From positions 434,001 through 498,000 of the forward strand of contig NZ_QHKY01000002.1 in assembly GCF_003194605.1 (NCBI RefSeq): a stretch of DNA of 64,000 bases, written 5' to 3'. The first letter of the stretch is position 1. Each line of letters opens with the position of its first letter. The position numbers and the translations under genes are program-made. The notes under the pieces are model-generated. The model did not search any database and was not told the origin of the DNA. It saw only the letters and a program-made list of their open reading frames with translations. This DNA is from Nocardioides gilvus. GTDB lineage: Bacteria; Actinomycetota; Actinomycetes; Propionibacteriales; Nocardioidaceae. Below are positions 32,136 through 40,464 of this stretch, one piece after another.

Positions 32136-34942
32136 CGCAGTGCCACGAGGTCACGCAGCTCGTCGTTGTCCAGCTCGGTCAGAGCAGCCTCGCCACCTGC
32201 GAGCACCGAGTCGGCGAGATCGCGCTTGCGCTCCAGCATCTCGGCGATCCGTTCCTCGACCGTGCCCTCGGTGATCATCTTGTGCACCTGGACCGGCTTG
32301 GTCTGGCCGATCCGGTAGGCCCGGTCGGTGGCCTGGGTCTCGACGGCAGGGTTCCACCACCGGTCGACGTGGATGACATGGTCGGCCCGGGTCAGGTTGA
32401 GGCCCGTGCCACCGGCCTTGAGGGAGAGCAGGAAGACCGGGACCTGGTCCTCTCCCTCCGCCAGCTGGAAGCGACGGACCATCGCCTCACGCTCGGCCAC
32501 GGGCACACCACCGTGCAGGAACTGGTGGCGTACGCCGGCCCGCGTCAGATGGGTCTCGATCAGCCGCGCCATCGCGACGTACTGGGTGAAGACGAGGACC
32601 GCGCCGTCCTCGGCCAGCACCGTGCCGATCAACTCGTCGAGCAGGTCGAGCTTCTCCGAGCGTCCGGTCAACTTGGGGTTGGCCTGCTTGAGGAACTGCG
32701 CCGGGTGGTTGCAGATCTGCTTCAGACCGGTGAGCATCGCCAGCACCAGGCCGCGGCGCTCCTCGGGTTGTGAGCGTTCGATGCGCTCCATCCGGTCCTT
32801 GACGAACGACTCGTAGAGCACGGCCTGCTCGCGGGTCAGCCCGACCAGGTGGTCGGTCTCGGTCTTCGGCGGCAGCTCGGGGACGATGCCGGGGTCGGAC
32901 TTGCGGCGGCGCAGCAGGAAAGGGCTGATCAGGTCCGCGAAGGCCTTCGTGATCTTGGTGTCGACCCCCGCCTCGATCGGCGCCGCCCAGACCCGTCGGA
33001 ACGCAAGGCGGCTGCCGAGCAGTCCGGGGATCGCCCAGTCGAGGATCGCCCAGAGCTCGGTCAGGTTGTTCTCGACCGGGGTGCCGGTGAGCGCGACCCG
33101 GGCGGTCGAGTTGATGGTCCGCAGCTCGCGGGCGGTGCTGGAGCCGGCGTTCTTCACGTGCTGCGCCTCGTCGGCCACGACCAGGTCCCACGCCACCTCG
33201 CCGAGCGTCGCGGCGTCGTTGCGCATCGTCCCGTAGGTGGTCAGCACGAAGCCGTCGGTGACGCCGGTCAACGTACGTCCGCCGCCGTGGAAGCGGCTGA
33301 CCCGCACGCCGGGAGCGAAGCGGTGGATCTCGGCCTCCCAGTTGCCGAGCAGCGAGGCCGGACAGACCACCAGCGTCGGCCCGGCGAAACCGGCGTCGCG
33401 GCGGTGCAGGTGCAGCGCGATGACCGTGATCGTCTTGCCCAGCCCCATGTCGTCGGCCAGACAGGCGCCCAACCCCATCGAGGTGAGCTCGGCCAGCCAG
33501 GTGAGGCCGTGGCGTTGGTAGCCGCGCAGCTGGGCCTGCAACCCGGCGGGCACCTCGATCGGCTCCGTCGAGGCAGCGTTGAGCAACCGCTCGCGGACCT
33601 TGAGCAGGGTGGCCCCGGCATGGACCTCGACCGGCGCCTTGTCGATCTCGGCGACCCCCGACAGAGCGGCCGCGACCGCCTCGGCCGGCTTGACGTTGCG
33701 GATCAGGCGCTTGCGGGCGCGGCGCGCGGTCTCGGGGTCGACGACGACCCAGTTGTCGCGCAGCTTGATCATCGGAGAGGCTGCCTGGGCCAGCTGTGTC
33801 ATCTCGTCGTCGGTCAGCTCCTCGCCACGCAGCGAGATCTGCCACTTGAACGCGAAGAGGTCGTCAGCGCCGAGCGTGGACGACTGCAACGGCCCCTCGC
33901 TGGAGCCGCCCTTCTTCCTGGCATCGAGCACCGTGCGACTGGACAGGTCGCGGCCGATGGAGCGCGGCCAGAGCACGTCGACGCCGGCTGCCGCGAGCGC
34001 GTCGAGCCCGCGGTCGAGCAGGTCGACGATCTCGTCGGAGTCGAGCACCAGCTCGTCGGGCACCCGCAGGTCGAGGAGCCGGTCGAGCACGTTCCAGGCG
34101 TCGGCGGCCCGCCGCAGCGCGCTGCTGGTGTGCATCCGGGCCCGGTCCCCGAAACCGTGGGAGGCATCAACCCCCGACTCCAACCAGAGCGCGGAGGCGT
34201 CGGCGATGTGCAGGGGGTTGGCCTCGGCCGCCACCTGCGGCACGAGCCGGAGCTCGCCGGCGAACAACTGCTCGTCGGCGGCCTCGATCCGCAGCGCGAG
34301 GGTGACGGTCTGAGGTCGGTCGTCGGTGCCGTGCGTACGCCGCAGTCGGGTGAGGCGATCCTGCAGGCGCTCGGAGTACTCGGCGGCAGTGGCGGCGCGG
34401 GTGGCCGCCTGGCGCTCGGCCCACGTACGGCCGGGGGCGCCTCCGCTCATCGCGGCCCGGGCGGCTGCGGCACCGCGGGTCGGCGCGGCCGTACGTGTGG
34501 GCGCCTTGCGCGGGGAGGCATCGATGACGGCGTCGACCATCCGTCGTACGACCCCTTCCGCCGCCGCGGCGTCCATCCCGTCGGCGGCCCGGGCCAGTGC
34601 CAGCTGCTCGATCCGGTCGGCGTCCGCGTCGTTGAAGACCGGCACCCACCAGGGCTCCTCGTCGTGCGGACCGAACCGGCCGTCGGCGACGAGACGCAGA
34701 GCGAGGTGGGCCGCTCCCGCCAGAAGACGGACGCTGGGGTGCAGGGTCGGCGCCCCCTCCCGCTGGGCACGGGCCAGGACCGGCATCGCCGCCGTGATCG
34801 GGAGCGTGACCGCCCGCGCACCGGGCTGGTCACCGGTGAATTCGATCGTCCCCTCGCGTGGCGGCTCGGCGGAGCGCAGCGTCGCCGGGCCGGTGGTGGG
34901 AACAAGACTCACGGCGTCGACGGTAGCCGCAGTCACCCACAC
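32132..34942 (-). CDS. SNF2-family DEAD/DEAH helicase
   Basis: A 936-aa Swi2/Snf2 ATPase. The N-terminal ~440 residues form the bacterial SNF2-associated region; the motor has LADDMGLGKT (Walker A), VVADEAQHVKN (motif II as DEAQ), LTGTPVENN (motif III), FLLSLKAGGTGLNLT and RAYRIGQ (motifs V and VI). Such enzymes move along double-stranded DNA or displace bound proteins. The gene is followed by the overlapping SWIM gene. Start is one of two nearby GTG codons, 34942 or 34936. Confidence 0.93.
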   Translation of the reverse strand: MWVTAATVDAVSLVPTTGPATLRSAEPPREGTIEFTGDQPGARAVTLPITAAMPVLARAQREGAPTLHPSVRLLAGAAHLALRLVADGRFGPHDEEPWWVPVFNDADADRIEQLALARAADGMDAAAAEGVVRRMVDAVIDASPRKAPTRTAAPTRGAAAARAAMSGGAPGRTWAERQAATRAATAAEYSERLQDRLTRLRRTHGTDDRPQTVTLALRIEAADEQLFAGELRLVPQVAAEANPLHIADASALWLESGVDASHGFGDRARMHTSSALRRAADAWNVLDRLLDLRVPDELVLDSDEIVDLLDRGLDALAAAGVDVLWPRSIGRDLSSRTVLDARKKGGSSEGPLQSSTLGADDLFAFKWQISLRGEELTDDEMTQLAQAASPMIKLRDNWVVVDPETARRARKRLIRNVKPAEAVAAALSGVAEIDKAPVEVHAGATLLKVRERLLNAASTEPIEVPAGLQAQLRGYQRHGLTWLAELTSMGLGACLADDMGLGKTITVIALHLHRRDAGFAGPTLVVCPASLLGNWEAEIHRFAPGVRVSRFHGGGRTLTGVTDGFVLTTYGTMRNDAATLGEVAWDLVVADEAQHVKNAGSSTARELRTINSTARVALTGTPVENNLTELWAILDWAIPGLLGSRLAFRRVWAAPIEAGVDTKITKAFADLISPFLLRRRKSDPGIVPELPPKTETDHLVGLTREQAVLYESFVKDRMERIERSQPEERRGLVLAMLTGLKQICNHPAQFLKQANPKLTGRSEKLDLLDELIGTVLAEDGAVLVFTQYVAMARLIETHLTRAGVRHQFLHGGVPVAEREAMVRRFQLAEGEDQVPVFLLSLKAGGTGLNLTRADHVIHVDRWWNPAVETQATDRAYRIGQTKPVQVHKMITEGTVEERIAEMLERKRDLADSVLAGGEAALTELDNDELRDLVALR

Positions 34943-34963
34943 CTTCGCCGCGAGCGCCTCCAG

Positions 34964-34985
34964 TGTCGGTGGGGGGTACTAATCT
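34964..34985 (+). promoter_or_regulatory. PafBC-type (RecA-independent) DNA-damage promoter motif before glutathione peroxidase
   Basis: TGTCGGTG, then 8 bases, then TAATCT matches the mycobacterial motif tTGTCRGTG-N8-TAnnnT except for the first T, which is G. TAATCT ends 7 bp before the ATG, so the transcript would be leaderless. Confidence 0.55.
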
Positions 34986-34992
34986 CTGCCCC

Positions 34993-35481
34993 ATGAGCAT
35001 CCTTGACGCCCCCCTCGCCCGCCTCGACGGCACTGCCGGCACCCTGCGCGACCTCACCGGCGGCCAGCCGGCACTCCTGGTCAACGTCGCCTCCAAGTGT
35101 GGCCTGACGCCGCAGTACGCCAAGCTCGAAGAGCTCCAGGCGACGTACGGTCCCCGCGGCTTCACCGTGGTCGGCCTGCCGTGCAACCAGTTCATGGGCC
35201 AGGAGCCCGGGAGCGCCGAGGAGATCGCCGAGTTCTGCTCCGCGACGTACGGCGTCTCGTTCCCGCTGAGCGAGAAGATCGAGGTCAACGGCGAGGAGCG
35301 CCACGAGGTCTACGCCGCGCTCACCGAGCTCAGTGACGAGGAGGGCAAGAGCGGCGACATCCAGTGGAACTTCGAGAAGTTCCTGATCAACGCCGACGGC
35401 ACCCCGGTGGCCCGGTTCGCTCCCATGACGGAGCCCGACGCGCCGCACGTGGTCGAGGGCATCGAGGACCTGCTCGCCTGA
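34993..35481 (+). CDS. Glutathione peroxidase-family thiol peroxidase
   Basis: A 162-aa BtuE/Gpx-like enzyme that reduces hydrogen and lipid peroxides, in actinobacteria probably with thioredoxin or mycothiol-linked donors rather than glutathione. Peroxidatic Cys36 in NVASKCGLTPQY, Gln70, and the WNFEKF motif (Trp125, Asn126) form the tetrad; Cys82 is a likely resolving cysteine. No signal peptide, so cytosolic. ATG 34993. It diverges from the SNF2 gene. Confidence 0.92.
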   Translation: MSILDAPLARLDGTAGTLRDLTGGQPALLVNVASKCGLTPQYAKLEELQATYGPRGFTVVGLPCNQFMGQEPGSAEEIAEFCSATYGVSFPLSEKIEVNGEERHEVYAALTELSDEEGKSGDIQWNFEKFLINADGTPVARFAPMTEPDAPHVVEGIEDLLA

Positions 35482-35561
35482 GCACGCCGACCACCGATGT
35501 CGTCGTCGTGCGCGCCCGAGGACGCGTGTGTCCGACGGCACGCTTTATTCGGATGCAGATT

Positions 35562-35576
35562 GTTGCCCCTGGCAAC
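35562..35576. promoter_or_regulatory. Inverted repeat upstream of DHA2 efflux gene
   Basis: GTTGCC-CCT-GGCAAC has 6-bp perfect arms, 12 bp before the GTG start. Many MarR-type operators look like this; no regulator gene is adjacent. Confidence 0.4.
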
Positions 35577-35588
35577 TAGTCTCTCCCG

Positions 35589-37169
35589 GTGACCAGTACT
35601 GAAACTTCCGCCGGGGAGACTCCCGACCTGAACGACAAACTCGACCGCAAGCTCATGCTCACCGCGGGGGTCGTCGTCCTGGGCGGCATCATGTCGATCC
35701 TCGACGTCACCGTCGTCTCGGTGGCGCTGGAGACGTTCGCTCGTGAGTTCAACGCCACGACCGCGGACGTCGCCTGGACCATGACGGCCTACACCCTGGC
35801 GTTGGCCATGGTGATCCCGTTGACCGGCTGGGCGGCGGATCGCTTCGGCACCAAGCGCCTCTACCTGATCGCGATCACGCTCTTCACGATCGGTTCGGTG
35901 CTCTGCGCCCTGGCACCCGACCTGAGCTGGCTGATCATCTTCCGCGTGGTGCAGGGTCTCGGCGGCGGCATGCTGATGCCGCTCGGCATGACGATCCTGA
36001 CTCGGGCCGCCGGCCCGACGCGTCTGGGCCGGGTGATGGCCGTGATGGGCATCCCGATGCTGCTGGGCCCGATCTTCGGCCCCATCCTCGGTGGCTGGCT
36101 GATCGACATCGCGTCGTGGCACTGGATCTTCCTGATCAACCTGCCGATCGGTATCGGCGCTCTGATCTATGCCGCCAGGACGCTCGAGCCCGACACCGTC
36201 GAACCCTCCGAGACCTTTGACTTCGTCGGCATGCTGCTGCTCGCCCCGGGTCTCGCATCGTTCCTCTACGGCGTCTCGACCATCCCGAGCGCCCAGGAGC
36301 AGGACGGCACCGCCTGGACGACCGAGGTCGTCGCGACCATGGTCATAGGCGCCCTCTTGATCGCTGCCTTCGTGCCGTGGGCGCTGCGCAAGCAGAACAT
36401 CCACCCCCTGATGGACCTGCGCCTGCTGAAGAACAAGAACCTCACGGTCGCCCTGATCACGATGTCCTTCTTCGCCATCGCCTTCTTCGGCGCCTCCCTG
36501 CTCTTCCCGCTCTACTTCCAGCGGGTCCGCGGCGAGGACGCCCTGCACGCCGGCCTCCTGCTGGCGCCCCAGGGCATCGGCGCCATGCTGACCATGCCGC
36601 TCGCCGGTCTGCTGGCCGACAAGATCGGGCCCGGCAAGATCGTGATGGCCAGCCTCGGCGTGATCACCGTCGCGATGGGGCTCTTCACCCAGATCGACGA
36701 CACGACGCCGTACTGGTACCTGCTGATGGCGCTCTTCATCATGGGTCTGGGCATGGGCGGCTCGATGATGCCGATCATGACCGCCGCCCTCGCGACGCTC
36801 ACCGATCACACCATCGCGCGTGGCTCGACGCTGTTGAACATCCAGCAGCAGGTGGCGGCGTCGATCGGCACGGCCATCTTCGCCACCGTGCTCACCAGCC
36901 AGATTCAGTCGAAGCGGTCGATCGAGGTCGCAGCTGCTGCGAACGAGGCGGGGAACGACCCGGCGGCCCAGGCCGACGTGCTGGCTCGCTTCGGTCTGGA
37001 CCCGGCCGGGTTCGAGGCTTTGCTCGCCAAGGCCAACCCTGACCAGGCGGCCTCGTTCGCCTTCGTCTTCATCGTGGCGACCGCGCTGGTCGCGCTCTGC
37101 CTCGTCCCGGCGTACTTCCTGCCGCGCGAGAAGGTGCACGCTCCCAAGGACGTGATGATCGGTCACTGA
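35589..37169 (+). CDS. DHA2-family multidrug MFS exporter (EmrB/QacA type)
   Basis: A 526-aa, 14-helix drug:H+ antiporter. Motif A lies in GWAADRFGTKR, motif B in FRVVQGLGGGMLMP, motif C in GIPMLLGPIFGPILGGWL; SILDVTVVSVAL is the DHA2 D1 motif. A helix-rich extracytoplasmic loop (RSIEVAAAANEAG to NPDQAA) before the last helix is typical. Start GTG 35589. Substrates unknown. A palindrome lies just upstream and a strong terminator downstream. Confidence 0.93.
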   Translation: MTSTETSAGETPDLNDKLDRKLMLTAGVVVLGGIMSILDVTVVSVALETFAREFNATTADVAWTMTAYTLALAMVIPLTGWAADRFGTKRLYLIAITLFTIGSVLCALAPDLSWLIIFRVVQGLGGGMLMPLGMTILTRAAGPTRLGRVMAVMGIPMLLGPIFGPILGGWLIDIASWHWIFLINLPIGIGALIYAARTLEPDTVEPSETFDFVGMLLLAPGLASFLYGVSTIPSAQEQDGTAWTTEVVATMVIGALLIAAFVPWALRKQNIHPLMDLRLLKNKNLTVALITMSFFAIAFFGASLLFPLYFQRVRGEDALHAGLLLAPQGIGAMLTMPLAGLLADKIGPGKIVMASLGVITVAMGLFTQIDDTTPYWYLLMALFIMGLGMGGSMMPIMTAALATLTDHTIARGSTLLNIQQQVAASIGTAIFATVLTSQIQSKRSIEVAAAANEAGNDPAAQADVLARFGLDPAGFEALLAKANPDQAASFAFVFIVATALVALCLVPAYFLPREKVHAPKDVMIGH

Positions 37170-37211
37170 GCCGACCCTCCTGGGCCGACCCTTCTGGGCC
37201 GACCCTGCTGG
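37170..37211. repeat. Three tandem 14-bp repeats
   Basis: GCCGACCCTNCTGG is repeated three times without gaps directly after the DHA2 stop codon. No function visible. Confidence 0.75.
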
Positions 37212-37229
37212 ACCGTCACCACCGACGTA

Positions 37230-37277
37230 CGACGAAGGGCTCCCGCCGGATTCACTCCCGGCGAGAGCCCTTCGTCG
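37230..37277. terminator. Strong hairpin terminator
   Basis: CGACGAAGGGCTC pairs perfectly with GAGCCCTTCGTCG (13 bp). After one mismatch the stem continues with CGCCGG/CCGGCG around an 8-base loop. It ends the efflux transcript. Confidence 0.88.
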
Positions 37278-37311
37278 ATTTCGAATGCTGCACAACCAGT
37301 CACAAACCCCG

Positions 37312-37359
37312 CAACGTCATCATGATCGGGTCCCCAAGCGACCAGTTGTGATGACGTCC
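37312..37359. repeat. 48-bp palindromic repeat, copy E
   Basis: The right arm is perfect; the left arm CAACGTCATCA has two changes. Same length and spacing as the other copies, same orientation as copy A by its GGTCGCT core. It lies between the convergent efflux and SRPBCC genes. Confidence 0.8.
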
Positions 37360-37369
37360 CAGAGGCTGG

Positions 37370-37822
37370 TCAGGCGCGCAGGGTGGCGTCGGACTCGGCG
37401 ACCGCCTTCAGCGTGCGCAGCGTCTCCTCGATGGAACGCTGGGTGCCCTTGAGCCCCATGAGCTTGAAGAAGAGTCGCGGGGCGCCGGAGTAGCGGCTGC
37501 CGTCCCAGGTCTCGGTGACGCGCGTCTTCCCGGCCTCCGGCGTGAGCTCGTAGCGCCAGCGGTGCAGTCCGCGGTGACGCCAGGCGATGAGGGCGTCCTC
37601 CTCGAACTCGACGACGGTGTTGGTGACCTTGTAGCCGAGGCCGCGCTTCATCTCCATCCCGAACTGCGCCCCCTCCGAGAGACGGTCGGGGCCAGTGGTG
37701 ACGGCCTGGACCGTGCCCGAACCGTCGATCCGGTGGTGCTGGCGGGGGTCGGCCAGGATGTCGAAGATGACGGAGGCCGGGGCCTCGATGAGGATGCTGG
37801 CGGAGGCAGTCAGGTCGTCCAT
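37370..37822 (-). CDS. SRPBCC / polyketide-cyclase-like protein
   Basis: A 150-aa helix-grip (START-like) protein. It begins LTASASILIEAPASVIFDILADPRQHHRIDGS, the standard first strand and helices, and ends with an amphipathic helix SIEETLRTLKAVAE. Such proteins bind hydrophobic ligands; in actinobacteria they occur as orphan genes. ATG 37822 lies shortly after TACTAACGTT, fitting a very short leader. Confidence 0.85.
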   Translation of the reverse strand: MDDLTASASILIEAPASVIFDILADPRQHHRIDGSGTVQAVTTGPDRLSEGAQFGMEMKRGLGYKVTNTVVEFEEDALIAWRHRGLHRWRYELTPEAGKTRVTETWDGSRYSGAPRLFFKLMGLKGTQRSIEETLRTLKAVAESDATLRA

Positions 37823-37857
37823 GTCTCGAACGTTAGTAGGAGGCCCCTGAGCCCAGA

Positions 37858-39972
37858 TCAGGCCTGGACAGCCAGGACGAGGGGCAGCACCGCTTCGGCG
37901 CCCGCGTCGCGCAACTGCTGGGCCGCGAGCGTCAGCGTCCACCCGGTGTTGACGACGTCGTCCACCAGGAGCACGCGGCGTCCCTCAAGAGAGTCGTCGT
38001 CGAGGAGGAGTCTGGAGCGACGGCGTACGGCGGAGACCCGCTGGGCCGAGTTGGTCGACCCGGCCCCCGGGGGGACGTCGACATCGACCAGAGCGAAGCT
38101 GCCCACGATCGGGACCTTCAGGTAGCGCGAGAGGCCGTCGGCCAGGTCCTGGGTCAGCGCTCCACGGCGCATCGACTCGACCAGCACGATCGCGTCGACC
38201 GAGGGCCGCCAGTCGCCGAGCACCTGGACCACCGCCTGCACCAGCGGGACCGGCACCGGACCATCGGGGGTGCCGTCGCGCAGCAACTCGCGCAACTGCT
38301 GTCCGTGGCCGAGGTCGGTGAGACGGGCGACTGCGCGACCGGTCTCGGCCTGCCCGGAGATCTTGCCCTTCAGCTCGATACCCATGTTGGCCAACGCGGT
38401 GGGCCACATCTTGCGGGGCTCGACCGGGACGCCCGGACGACTCAACTGCTCGTGGGCGGCGTCGATCGCGTCCTGGGAGACCTCGCTCTTGACCGTGTGG
38501 CCGCCACAGTTGTCGCAGCGACCGCAGTCGACGGCCTCGGTGTCGTCGAGTTGTTCGCGCAGGAACCGCATCCGGCAGATGTCGGTGTCGAGGTAGGCCA
38601 ACATCGCGTCCTGCTCGTCCTGTCTGGCCTTGGCGACGCGGGCATAGCGCTCGGCCTCGTACGCCCACGGCTGACCGGTCGACTCCCAGCCGCCGCGCAC
38701 CCGCTTGACCGCACCGTCGACGTCGAGCACCTTGAGCATCGTCTCGAGCCGGTTGCGGGAGAGGTCGACGTACGTCTCCAGCCCTGCCGTCGACATGGTG
38801 CCGTGCTCGGCGAGCGTCTCCAGCGTGCGTCGCACCTGGCTCTCGTGCGGAAAGGCGAGGGAGGCGAAGTAGGCCCAGATGTCGCGGTCCTCCTGCTGCG
38901 GGAGCAGGGTGACGCTGGCCTCGGCCGTGCCACGACCCGCACGACCGACCTGTTGGTAGTAGGCGACCGGCGAGCTCGGGGCGCCGAGGTTGACCACGAA
39001 CCCGAGGGTGGCGTCGAAGCCCATCCCGAGCGCACTGGTGGCGATCAGGGCCTTCACTCGTCCGCCGACGAGGTCGCCCTCGAGTCGTTGGCGCTCCTCC
39101 GCCTCGGTCTGGCCGGAGTAGGGAGCGACGTCGAGCCCGCGTTGACGCAGGTAGGTCGCGACCTCCTGGGTCGCGGCGACGGTGAGGCAGTAGACGATGC
39201 CGGAGCCCGGAGTGGAGGCCAGGTGGTCGGCCAGCCAGGCGAGCCGTTGCTCGGCGGTCTTGAGTCGCAGCACTCCCAGTTTCAGGGACTCCCGGTCCAA
39301 GGTGCCACGCAACACGAGCACCCCCTCGCCGAGCTGTTCGGCCACGTCGCCGGTGACCCGCGCGTTGGCGGTGGCGGTGGTCGCGAGCACCGGGATGCCG
39401 GTGGGGAGGTCGTCCAGGAGCGTCCGGATCCGGCGGTAGTCGGGCCGGAAGTCGTGGCCCCAGTCGGAGATGCAGTGCGCCTCGTCGACCACGAGCAGTC
39501 CACAGGTGGCTGCCAGCCGGGGCAGCACCTCGTCGCGAAAGCCGGGATTGTTGAGCCGCTCGGGGCTGACCAGCAGGACGTCGACCTCACCGGCGTTGAT
39601 GGCAGCGTTGATCGGCTCCCACTGCTCGTTGTTGGTGGAGTTGATGGTGACCGCGCGAATGCCGGCGCGCTCGGCGGCGGCGATCTGGTTGCGCATCAGG
39701 GCGAGCAGCGGCGAGACGATCACGGTCGGGCCGGCTCCGGCCTCCCGCAGCAGCAGGGTGGCGACGAAGTAGACGGCCGACTTGCCCCACCCGGTGCGCT
39801 GCACCACGAGGGCCCGGCGGCGATCGACGGCCAGCGCCTCGATCGCGCTCCACTGGTCCTCACGCAGCACGGCGTCGTCGCGGCCGACGAGGGCACGCAG
39901 GTGGCGCTCGGCTGAGTCGCGAGCGGCCGCTCGCTCGGCCGTACGATCGGGGGCGGCGGCCTCAGTGGTCAT
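37858..39972 (-). CDS. RecQ-like DNA helicase fused to a C-terminal phosphoribosyltransferase-type domain
   Basis: A 704-aa protein. Residues about 40-360 are the RecQ motor: Walker A QRTGWGKS, VVDEAHCISDWGHDF, TATAN, and QVGRAGRG. A zinc site follows (DICRMRFLREQL, then CGRCDNC). The last ~200 residues end in RVLLVDDVVNTGWTLTLA, a clear PRPP-binding loop of type I phosphoribosyltransferases (ComFC-like). No HRDC domain. RecQ unwinds forked and recombination DNA; the purpose of the added domain is unknown. ATG 39972 is leaderless behind a DNA-damage-type promoter. Confidence 0.92.
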   Translation of the reverse strand: MTTEAAAPDRTAERAAARDSAERHLRALVGRDDAVLREDQWSAIEALAVDRRRALVVQRTGWGKSAVYFVATLLLREAGAGPTVIVSPLLALMRNQIAAAERAGIRAVTINSTNNEQWEPINAAINAGEVDVLLVSPERLNNPGFRDEVLPRLAATCGLLVVDEAHCISDWGHDFRPDYRRIRTLLDDLPTGIPVLATTATANARVTGDVAEQLGEGVLVLRGTLDRESLKLGVLRLKTAEQRLAWLADHLASTPGSGIVYCLTVAATQEVATYLRQRGLDVAPYSGQTEAEERQRLEGDLVGGRVKALIATSALGMGFDATLGFVVNLGAPSSPVAYYQQVGRAGRGTAEASVTLLPQQEDRDIWAYFASLAFPHESQVRRTLETLAEHGTMSTAGLETYVDLSRNRLETMLKVLDVDGAVKRVRGGWESTGQPWAYEAERYARVAKARQDEQDAMLAYLDTDICRMRFLREQLDDTEAVDCGRCDNCGGHTVKSEVSQDAIDAAHEQLSRPGVPVEPRKMWPTALANMGIELKGKISGQAETGRAVARLTDLGHGQQLRELLRDGTPDGPVPVPLVQAVVQVLGDWRPSVDAIVLVESMRRGALTQDLADGLSRYLKVPIVGSFALVDVDVPPGAGSTNSAQRVSAVRRRSRLLLDDDSLEGRRVLLVDDVVNTGWTLTLAAQQLRDAGAEAVLPLVLAVQA

Positions 39973-39979
39973 GGGGCCA

Positions 39980-40002
39980 TGTCTACCAACCCGGACCGAC
40001 AA
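39980..40002 (-). promoter_or_regulatory. PafBC-type DNA-damage promoter motif before the RecQ fusion
   Basis: TTGTCGGTC, then 8 bases, then TAGACA closely matches tTGTCRGTG-N8-TAnnnT; deviations are C for the last G and A for the last T. TAGACA ends 7 bp before the ATG. Confidence 0.55.
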
Positions 40003-40020
40003 CCCTCGGATCAACGCAGA

Positions 40021-40063
40021 ACGGGGTGACTTTCAGTCACCTGGTGACTGGAAGTCACCCCGT
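40021..40063. terminator. 20-bp stem made of two adjacent palindromes
   Basis: ACGGGGTGACTTTCAGTCAC pairs with 40044-40063 (19 of 20, 3-base loop). Each half also contains a 17-bp palindrome GGTGACT-N3-AGTCACC (40025-40041 and 40043-40059). It lies between the DUF2470 gene and recQ, so it can terminate the former, but the double palindrome may also be a repeat family or protein site. Confidence 0.6.
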
Positions 40064-40073
40064 TGACTGCCGC

Positions 40074-40120
40074 GTCGGGCAGTGGCAGCGTCGGGCAGTG
40101 GCAGTGGCAGTGGCAGCGTC
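40074..40120. repeat. TGGCAG-type microsatellite
   Basis: The unit GTCGGGCAG(TGGCAG) occurs twice with one and three TGGCAG-like hexamers, ending at the DUF2470 stop codon. Hexamer copy number could vary between strains. Confidence 0.7.
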
Positions 40121-40427
40121 AGTGCGGGGCGACCGGCTCGAGCCCCAACTTCTCCCGCGCCGCGGTGTGCAGCTCGACGACCGCGACCCGCAGCTGCGGA
40201 CGTTCGCTCAGCGGGGCACCCGGCCACGGCACCCGCACCTCCCGGTCCTTGCCGTCCACGAGTGCGGTCCAGACGCCCACCTCGGTGTCGAGGTCGATCA
40301 TCTGCACCTCGGTCGCGTCGGGCTGGCCGTACGCCCGCACGATGTCGAGGGAGTCGTCGAGGTGGTCGCCGTTCATGTGGGCAAGGACCCCGGTGACGAC
40401 GGCGGCGTCGAAACGTTCTGCACTCAT
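40119..40427 (-). CDS. DUF2470 domain protein
   Basis: A 102-aa stand-alone DUF2470 domain, otherwise found at the C-terminus of HugZ-type heme-degrading or pyridoxamine-oxidase-like proteins. The motif LAHMNGDHLDDSLDIVRAYG is conserved. No split-barrel FMN domain is present, so any link to heme is by family only. ATG 40427 follows GAGGATCTGGCC. A 33-codon membrane peptide gene lies 37 bp upstream on the same strand. Confidence 0.88.
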   Translation of the reverse strand: MSAERFDAAVVTGVLAHMNGDHLDDSLDIVRAYGQPDATEVQMIDLDTEVGVWTALVDGKDREVRVPWPGAPLSERPQLRVAVVELHTAAREKLGLEPVAPH

Positions 40428-40464
40428 GGCCAGATCCTCACACGCCCGGCCACCGTCGCCCACC

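Noticed and set aside
32849..34996. 715-codon plus-strand frame opposite the SNF2 helicase
   Set aside because: All helicase motifs are on the minus strand; the plus-strand translation has none.
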